This document shows, in pieces, positions 6,196 to 11,014 of a stretch of 11,014 bases of DNA. Numbering within the stretch: position 1 is the stretch's first letter; each line of letters begins with the position of its first letter. The stretch covers positions 1 through 11,014 of the forward strand of contig VAXF01000007.1 of the NCBI GenBank assembly GCA_005888395.1. The letters run 5' to 3'. A model generated the notes under the pieces. That model searched no databases, was not told the DNA's origin, and saw nothing but the letters and a program-made list of their open reading frames with translations. The DNA comes from Actinomycetota bacterium. Its GTDB lineage: Bacteria; Actinomycetota; Acidimicrobiia; Acidimicrobiales; AC-25. The translations under genes and the position numbers were made by a program.

Positions 6196-6564
6196 GTGAT
6201 CAAGCTGACGTTCGCCGTGCGCCGGCGCGCCGATGTCGACCCTGGCGAGTTCCACCGCTACTGGCGCGACGAGCACGGCCCGCTCGTGCGCTCGTTCCAG
6301 TCCGTGCTCGGCATCCGCCGGTATGTGCAGGTGCACCGCGTTGACACCCCGTTCAACGACGTTCTCCGGCAGAGTCGCGGCGCGCTCGAGCCGTTCGACG
6401 GAACGGCCGAGGTCTGGTGGGACGATCTCGAGTCGCTCGCTGCGGGCACGTCGACACCGGAAGGAGTTGCGGCAGCGCAGGCCTTGCTCGAGGACGAGGC
6501 CCGTTTCATCGATCTCGCTCGATCGGCGCTGTGGCTCGGCGAGGAGGTAGAGGTCATCGTCTGA
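6196..6564 (+). CDS. EthD domain-containing protein
   Basis: A 122-residue protein of the EthD family, a dimeric alpha-beta barrel (ferredoxin-like) fold. The signature helix EFHRYWRDEHGPLVRSF (18-34) follows the first strand MIKLTFAVRR, and the second half has the usual EVWWDDLESLAAG (72-84) and a terminal strand. EthD itself is required for ethyl tert-butyl ether degradation in Rhodococcus, but most homologues are uncharacterised, and related barrels act as small monooxygenases or lyases on polyketide-like aromatics. Start GTG 6196 is supported by AGGGG five bases upstream. It lies 24 bases after the DUF2277 gene as last gene of the run, and a convergent hairpin follows the stop. Confidence 0.85.
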   Translation: MIKLTFAVRRRADVDPGEFHRYWRDEHGPLVRSFQSVLGIRRYVQVHRVDTPFNDVLRQSRGALEPFDGTAEVWWDDLESLAAGTSTPEGVAAAQALLEDEARFIDLARSALWLGEEVEVIV

Positions 6565-6577
6565 CCGCCTGACGCCG

Positions 6578-6599
6578 AACGCGGGAACGTTTTCGCGTT
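6578..6599. terminator. Bidirectional hairpin between convergent genes
   Basis: AACGCG (6578-6583) pairs with CGCGTT (6594-6599). On the plus strand GGA/TTT can extend the stem to 9 bp with two G-U pairs around an ACGT loop. It lies in the 39-base gap between the EthD stop (6564) and the stop of the opposite 101-residue gene (6604), where a shared terminator is expected. Confidence 0.5.
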
Positions 6600-6603
6600 G
6601 CCG

Positions 6604-6909
6604 CTACGGCGGCGGAAGCTTGGACTTGGCGATGCAGATGGCGAGGTGGGCGTCGAGCACGGCCTTGCGGGTGGCGTCGGACAGGCCGGCATCCGCCTCG
6701 GCCGCGGCCTTGGCGCTGTCGCCGGCCTGCTCGAGCTCGATCACCGAGGTGCGCTCGTCGTCCTGCGACACCGCCTTGGCCGCTTTGTTGGCGAACTCCC
6801 CGACGACCGCGACCAACACCGGCGACGCCCCCCGATCGGCCTGCACCGCGCCGAGCGCAGCGTCGATCGTCGCCCTGATCTCGTGCAGCCGTTCCGCGGT
6901 GGTCGTCAT
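6604..6909 (-). CDS. Small conserved-looking helical protein of unknown function
   Basis: A 101-residue, alanine-rich, probably all-helical soluble protein that I cannot assign to a family. It starts MTTTAERLHEIRATIDAALG and has charged amphipathic stretches (SQDDERTSVIELEQAGDSAKAAAEAD, given here only as a region at 48-73). It ends AKSKLPPP. A single cysteine lies near the C-terminus (HLAICIAK). There is no signal peptide or membrane segment. Reading frame support comes from strong GC bias at third positions, an ATG start, and a TAGCCT -10 box 7 bases before it. It stands alone between a hairpin terminator on each side. Confidence 0.7.
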   Translation of the reverse strand: MTTTAERLHEIRATIDAALGAVQADRGASPVLVAVVGEFANKAAKAVSQDDERTSVIELEQAGDSAKAAAEADAGLSDATRKAVLDAHLAICIAKSKLPPP

Positions 6910-6916
6910 GCCCGGG

Positions 6917-6922
6917 AGGCTA
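6917..6922 (-). promoter_or_regulatory. Putative -10 box, leaderless start of the 101-residue gene
   Basis: On the minus strand TAGCCT is followed by seven bases (CCCGGGC) and the ATG at 6909. No Shine-Dalgarno exists in that spacer. The box is immediately next to the end of the long inverted repeat, so folding of the DNA or of an upstream transcript could influence it. Confidence 0.45.
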
Positions 6923-6995
6923 CGCGCTTGCTGGCCAGCTAAGGCTCACGCGTGCGCTTTCCGTAGGTCCTGGGCCTTAGCTGGCAGCAAGCGCG
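6923..6995 (-). repeat. Long imperfect inverted repeat (22 bp, one bulge) covering the reductase stop codon
   Basis: The 23 bases at 6923-6945 are the reverse complement of the 22 bases at 6974-6995, apart from one extra base (GGCC versus GGC). The loop is 28 nt and contains the palindrome CACGCGTG (6947-6954). The right arm is the last six codons of the flavoprotein gene with its TAA stop, so the left arm looks like an inverted copy of that gene end. It would work as the terminator of the suf-reductase transcript. Confidence 0.8.
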
Positions 6996-8209
6996 AGCGC
7001 GTCGTCCCACGTCGCCCGATCGGCCAGCAGGCGGCGGTAGCCCATGAGCAGACGTGGCATCGAGAACGCGAGCGCGGCGGTCAGGCGGCCGTCGCGGCCG
7101 TAGAGAGCGACGAACTTGCGGTCCTCGACGGAGCCGTGGACGACGCGCACGAGATCGCCCGGCTCGGCGGCGCCGACGTACTGGATCTTGGTGTCGTACT
7201 GGTCGGACCAGAAGAACGGAACCGGCGCGAACGGTTCCGCGGCCGCCGGTCCGGCCAGCAGGTTCCGCGCTGCGGCCGTCGCCTGCTCGGTGGCGTTCGT
7301 CCAGTGCTCGACGCGCATCGACCGCCCGAACAGTGGGTTGTCCCATCGGGCCACGTCGCCCGCGGCGTAGATCCCCGGCGCCGACGCCGCGCACGTCGCG
7401 TCGCACACGACCCCGTCCTCGATCGCCAGTCCCGACGAGGCCAGCCAACCCGTCACCGGCGCGACACCAACCCCGACCACGATGACGTCGGCGTCGACCG
7501 CGCTCCCGTCGCTCAGCCGCACCCGCTCGACGCGGCCGTCGCCCTCGAGGCCCTCGACCCCGACGCCGCACCGCAAGTCGACGCCGTGGTCGCGGTGGAG
7601 CGCGCCGCACGCCCGGCCCATCTCCTCGCCGAGCCCGCGCGCGAGCGGTACGGGCAGCGCCTCGAGCAGGGTCACGTCGAGGCCGCGCTGCGACGCCGTG
7701 GCCGCGACCTCGGCGCCGATGAACCCGGCGCCCACGACGACGACCCGCGGCATGGCCTCGAAAGCAGCCCGCAGGGTGAGGCAGTCGTCGAGGGTGCGCA
7801 GGGTGTGGATGCCGTCGAGCTCCGGCGTGCCGGGAAGCAGCCGGGGCCGAGCGCCGGTGGCGACGATCAGCCCGTCGAAGCCCACGCGCTCGCCGCCGTC
7901 GAGCTCGACCGAGCGCTCGGTGAGGTCGAGCGAGGTCGCGTCCCGGCCGAGTCGCAGGTCGAGATCGAGCTCGTCCCACCGGTCGGACTCGCGCAGCACG
8001 ATGCGATCCGGCTCCCAGTCGCCCTTGAGCACCTGCTTCGACAGCGGCGGGCGGTCGTAGGGCAGCCCGCGCTCGGCACCGACGAGCGTCAGGCGCCCGT
8101 CGTACCCGGCCTGCCGCAGCGTTTCGACGGCCCGCAGCCCCGCAAGCGAGGCGCCGACGACCACCACCCGCCGGAGTGGGTCAGCCCGCTCCGTTCTCGG
8201 CCTCGTCAA
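6977..8209 (-). CDS. FAD-dependent ferredoxin reductase-type oxidoreductase
   Basis: A 410-residue flavoprotein of the rubredoxin/ferredoxin/dioxygenase-reductase group, moving electrons from NAD(P)H through FAD to a small Fe-S protein. Features in order: FAD-binding RVVVVGASLAGLRAVETL (14-31), YDRPPLSK (51-58), FAD-contact IVATGARPR (115-123), NAD(P)-binding VVVVGAGFIGAEVA (156-169), second FAD motif GIYAAGDVA (279-287) and a C-terminal reductase domain beginning FFWSDQYDTKIQYVG (332-346). TTG 8209 gives the family-like N-terminus but has only a weak AGGG upstream; GTG at 8167 would start directly at the first strand. It overlaps sufU by 29 bases, so it is probably co-transcribed. Its partner could be a Rieske or 2Fe-2S ferredoxin, not present here. 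Confidence 0.9.
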   Translation of the reverse strand: MTRPRTERADPLRRVVVVGASLAGLRAVETLRQAGYDGRLTLVGAERGLPYDRPPLSKQVLKGDWEPDRIVLRESDRWDELDLDLRLGRDATSLDLTERSVELDGGERVGFDGLIVATGARPRLLPGTPELDGIHTLRTLDDCLTLRAAFEAMPRVVVVGAGFIGAEVAATASQRGLDVTLLEALPVPLARGLGEEMGRACGALHRDHGVDLRCGVGVEGLEGDGRVERVRLSDGSAVDADVIVVGVGVAPVTGWLASSGLAIEDGVVCDATCAASAPGIYAAGDVARWDNPLFGRSMRVEHWTNATEQATAAARNLLAGPAAAEPFAPVPFFWSDQYDTKIQYVGAAEPGDLVRVVHGSVEDRKFVALYGRDGRLTAALAFSMPRLLMGYRRLLADRATWDDALALAAS

Positions 8210-8669
8210 GACCCTGGGCCAGCGTGTTCCAGGACAAGGTCGCGCACTTGATCCGCACGGGGAACTTCACCACGCCCTGGAGAGCCTCGAGGTCACCGAG
8301 CGCCACGCCGGGTTCGGGCGCGATGGGCTCGTCGACGGGCTGCCCGTCGCCGTCGAGGCGCTGCTCGTGGATCGACATGAGCGACTTGAAGGCGCGGATG
8401 AGCTTGCGGGCCTCGTCGAGGCTCTTGCCCTTCACCGCCGACGACATCATCGACGCCGACGACTGACTGATCGAGCAGCCCTGGCCGTTGATGCGCACAT
8501 CGTCGATGCGGTCGCCGTCGACGTCGAGGTAGACGACGACCTCGTCGCCGCAGAGCGGGTTGAAGCCTTCGACCCTGAGCGCTGGCGGTGACGTCAGCTC
8601 GCCTCGGTTCCGCGGGTTGCGATAGTGGTCGAGGATGATCTCGCGGTAGAGATCTTCGAGGCCGGGCAT
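8181..8669 (-). CDS. sufU: SufU, zinc-dependent sulfur transfer protein of Fe-S cluster assembly
   Basis: A 162-residue cytoplasmic protein that accepts the persulfide sulfur from SufS and passes it to the SufBCD scaffold in Gram-positive SUF systems. Zinc ligands expected from B. subtilis SufU are all visible: Cys40 in NPLCGD with Asp42, Cys65 in GQGCSIS and Cys142 in RIKCATLSW. The last cysteine lies about 15 residues further along than in B. subtilis, because of an extra segment near 107-125 (GDGQPVDEPIAPEPG region). That insertion and the GDE-type motif mark it as SufU rather than a scaffold IscU. ATG 8669 shares one base with the sufS stop (TGATG), so translation is coupled. Confidence 0.95.
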   Translation of the reverse strand: MPGLEDLYREIILDHYRNPRNRGELTSPPALRVEGFNPLCGDEVVVYLDVDGDRIDDVRINGQGCSISQSSASMMSSAVKGKSLDEARKLIRAFKSLMSIHEQRLDGDGQPVDEPIAPEPGVALGDLEALQGVVKFPVRIKCATLSWNTLAQGLDEAENGAG

Positions 8670-9885
8670 CAGCGGGCGAAGAGGTCGGAGACGGACTGGA
8701 GGGCGTCGGCGAGGGCGTCGACGTCGGCCTCGTCGTTGTAGACGTAGAGCGAGGCACGCGCCGTGGCGCCCACACCGAGGCGGCGCATCAGCGGCTTGGC
8801 GCAGTGGTGCCCGGCACGCACGCACACGCCGCTCTCGTCGAGCACCTGGGAGATGTCGTGGGGGTGCACGTCGCGGAACGTGAACGAGATCACGCCGCCG
8901 CGGTCGTTGGGGTCGGGCGGCCCGAAGATGGTGATGTCGTCGCCGTAGCGCTCCTTCAGCGTGCGCAGGGCATAGCCGGCCAGCGCGATCTCGTGGGCGC
9001 GCACGTCGCGCATGCCGAGCGCTTCGAGGTAGTCGACGGCGGCACCGAGCCCGATCGCCTCTGCGATGGGCTGGGTGCCGGCCTCGAACTTCCAGGGGAT
9101 CTCGGTGGGCTCCCAGCCGTCGAGGCGCACGTCGCGGATCATCTCGCCGCCGCCGAGGAACGCGGGCATCGACTCGAGCAGGCTCTCCCGGCCCCACAGG
9201 CACCCGATCCCGGTGGGCCCGAGCATCTTGTGGCCCGTGAATCCGAGGAAGTCGCAGCCGAGGGCGGCGACATCGGTCGGCAGGTGGGGCACGTACTGCG
9301 CGGCGTCGACGAGCAGGAGCGCGCCGGCTGCGTGGGCGGCGTCGGCGACTTCGCGAACCGGCGTGAGCGTGCCCAGCACATTGGACATGGCCGTGATGCT
9401 CACCAGCTTCACGCCGTCGACGAGCCGATCGAGATCGTTCACGTCGAGGTGGCCGTCGTCGGTGACAGGCAGGTAGCGCAGCTCGACGCCGCGCTCCTCC
9501 CTGAGCATGAGCCACGGCACCAGGTTGGCGTGGTGCTCCATCTCGCTGAGCAGGATGGCGTCGCCCTCACCCAGGTTGTGGCGCGCCCACGAGTGGGCGA
9601 CGAGGTTGATGGCCTCGGTCACGTTCTTGGTGAAGATCAGCTCGCGGTCGGCGGCGGCGCCGATGAAGCGGGCGAGCTTGCCGCGGGCGCCTTCGTAGGC
9701 GGCCGTCGCCTCCTCGGCGATCGCGTAGACGCCACGGTGGGTGTTCGCGTAATGCGTCTCGTACACGTCGTCCATCGCATCGAGCACGGCGCGCGGCTTC
9801 TGCGACGACGAAGCCGAGTCGAGGTAGACGAGCCGGCGCCCGTGCACCTCACGGTCGAGGAGCGGGAAGTCCTTCTTGACGCGGG

Positions 9886-9901
<16 letters not shown>
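8669..9901 (-). CDS. sufS: SufS cysteine desulfurase
   Basis: A 410-residue PLP enzyme (type II cysteine desulfurase) that removes sulfur from L-cysteine, leaving alanine and an enzyme persulfide for SufU. Visible are YLDSASSSQKP (26-36), NTHRGVYAIAE (53-63), EMEHHANLVPW (120-130), the PLP aspartate in LLVDAAQ (196-202), Schiff-base Lys225 in TGHKMLGPTGIG, and catalytic Cys367 in RAGHHCAKP (362-370). ATG 9901 is set by AAGGAGGGG (9910-9918) eight bases upstream and by the family N-terminus (VKKDFPLLDREVHGRRLVYLD region). The same frame stays open upstream to 10990, but that stretch only shadows sufC and the divergent gene. It overlaps sufC by 16 bases. Confidence 0.96.
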
Positions 9902-10635
<734 letters not shown>

Positions 10636-10641
10636 GTCTCG

Positions 10642-10671
10642 ATTCTATTAGCACTATCCGCGTAGTGGAAA
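10642..10671 (-). promoter_or_regulatory. Putative promoter of the suf operon (leaderless)
   Basis: On the minus strand TTTCCA (10666-10671; 4 of 6 matches to TTGACA) is followed after 18 bases by TAGAAT (10642-10647), a near-consensus -10. GTG 10635 begins 6 bases after it and no Shine-Dalgarno is present, so transcription should start at or just before the start codon. The spacer contains an inverted repeat that could be an operator. Confidence 0.6.
10652..10667. promoter_or_regulatory. Candidate operator: inverted repeat CACTA-N6-TAGTG
   Basis: CACTA (10652-10656) and TAGTG (10663-10667) form a perfect 5-bp inverted repeat separated by six bases. It lies between the -35 and -10 of the sufC promoter, a classic repressor position, in the sufC/debranching-enzyme divergent gap. 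Actinobacterial suf operons are commonly repressed by SufR, an Fe-S winged-helix regulator binding short palindromes; assigning SufR here is inference. Confidence 0.4.
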
Positions 10672-10684
10672 TACGGTTCACAGC

Positions 10685-10690
10685 TAGCAT
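10685..10690 (+). promoter_or_regulatory. Putative -10 box, leaderless start of the debranching-type gene
   Basis: TAGCAT ends 7 bases before ATG 10698. No Shine-Dalgarno lies between, so this also looks leaderless. A -35 is not convincing (TAGTGG at 10663-10668, 16-base spacer, shares few positions with consensus). It would be back-to-back with the sufC promoter. Confidence 0.45.
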
Positions 10691-10697
10691 CAGCGCA

Positions 10698-11014
10698 ATG
10701 GCCGAGCCTTGGGCGTTCGCCGGCGAGAGCGCCTCGCTGCTCGGCGCGCAGGGCGGCATGGTCACCCTCGTCGAAGAGTCCTCGTTCTGCATCTCGGGGC
10801 GGTCGGGCGACATCGTCCCCGGCGGTCCCCAGGGCCTCTTCTTCCGTGACTCGCGGATCCTGTCCCGCTTCGAGCTGCGGCTCAACGGCCACCAGCCCGA
10901 GCCGCTGGCGGCGTCGCCGGTCGAGCCGTTCTCGGCCAGCTTCGTCGGCCGGAGCCGCACCCGCCCGGGCCGGTCCGAGAGCACGCTCATGGTGCTGCGC
11001 CATCGCTACATCGG
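10698..11014 (+). CDS. Glycogen debranching-type enzyme, N-terminal part (runs off the window)
   Basis: The frame from ATG 10698 is open to the window end, giving the first 105 residues. After a short leader it reads VTLVEESSFCISGRSGDI (22-39), PGGPQGLFFRDSRILSRFELRLNG (41-64 region) and SPVEPFSASFVGR (72-84). This is the beta-sandwich N-terminal domain of bacterial amylo-alpha-1,6-glucosidase/glycogen debranching proteins (GDE_N_bis, PF14742). The catalytic (alpha/alpha)6 barrel would lie beyond the edge. Such proteins are thought to cleave alpha-1,6 branches in glycogen or act on trehalose/maltooligosaccharide-type substrates; this one cannot be narrowed further. It is divergent from sufC, with no functional link visible. 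Confidence 0.88.
   Translation, partial: MAEPWAFAGESASLLGAQGGMVTLVEESSFCISGRSGDIVPGGPQGLFFRDSRILSRFELRLNGHQPEPLAASPVEPFSASFVGRSRTRPGRSESTLMVLRHRYI

Noticed and set aside
6620..8251. 543-residue plus-strand frame opposite the 101-residue gene and the flavoprotein gene
   Set aside because: Antisense shadow from GC-rich codon bias; the minus strand carries the FAD and NAD(P) motifs in order.
8670..9515. Minus-strand frame upstream of sufU and in phase with it
   Set aside because: It is an arginine-rich shadow of sufS. SufU starts at ATG 8669, where its conserved N-terminus LEDLYREIILDHYRNP begins.

Overview
The window is about 70% GC with GTG/TTG starts, tight gene packing and family assignments (SufCSU, DrrAB-type ABC exporter, DUF2277, EthD, bacterial debranching enzyme) that point to a high-GC actinobacterium. 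Acidimicrobiia or a related uncultured lineage is my best guess, by inference only. I see no tRNA, rRNA, CRISPR array, IS element or phage gene. No gap between genes exceeds about 80 bases.

Layout. (1) Bases 1-101 hold the tail of a plus-strand gene, followed by a perfect 11-bp hairpin terminator. (2) Bases 177-614 encode a thioredoxin-like (TlpA/redoxin) protein with a CPVC motif. Its TGA stop is followed in frame by GSRNKH-stop, and a 7-bp hairpin with a GGUC loop lies 24 nt downstream. This fits a selenocysteine codon plus bacterial SECIS element and is the most interesting signal here. (3) On the minus strand (3579 to 646) is a three-gene run: a CruF/DUF422-type carotenoid-biosynthesis membrane protein, an isocitrate lyase/PEP mutase-family enzyme, and an MFS exporter broken by a frameshifting deletion. 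(4) On the plus strand (3621-6564) is a probable operon: DrrA-like ATPase, DrrB-like permease, MsrB, DUF2277 and EthD. (5) A convergent hairpin separates this from a 101-residue minus-strand orphan. (6) On the minus strand (10635 to 6977) is a Suf-type Fe-S operon, sufC-sufS-sufU, ending in a ferredoxin-reductase-like flavoprotein. (7) Divergent from sufC is the 5' end of a glycogen debranching-type enzyme that runs off the window.

How the parts work together. SufS takes sulfur from cysteine and passes it to SufU. SufC is the ATPase of the SufBCD scaffold, yet sufB and sufD are not beside it. The terminal flavoprotein may supply electrons to a Rieske or 2Fe-2S partner. MsrB and the thioredoxin-like protein give the region a thiol/sulfur redox theme.

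Control signals. Five putative transcription-unit starts (177, 3621, 6909, 10635, 10698) have a TANNNT -10 box 6-9 nt before the start codon, so they are probably leaderless. Several internal operon genes instead have clear Shine-Dalgarno sequences or stop/start overlaps.
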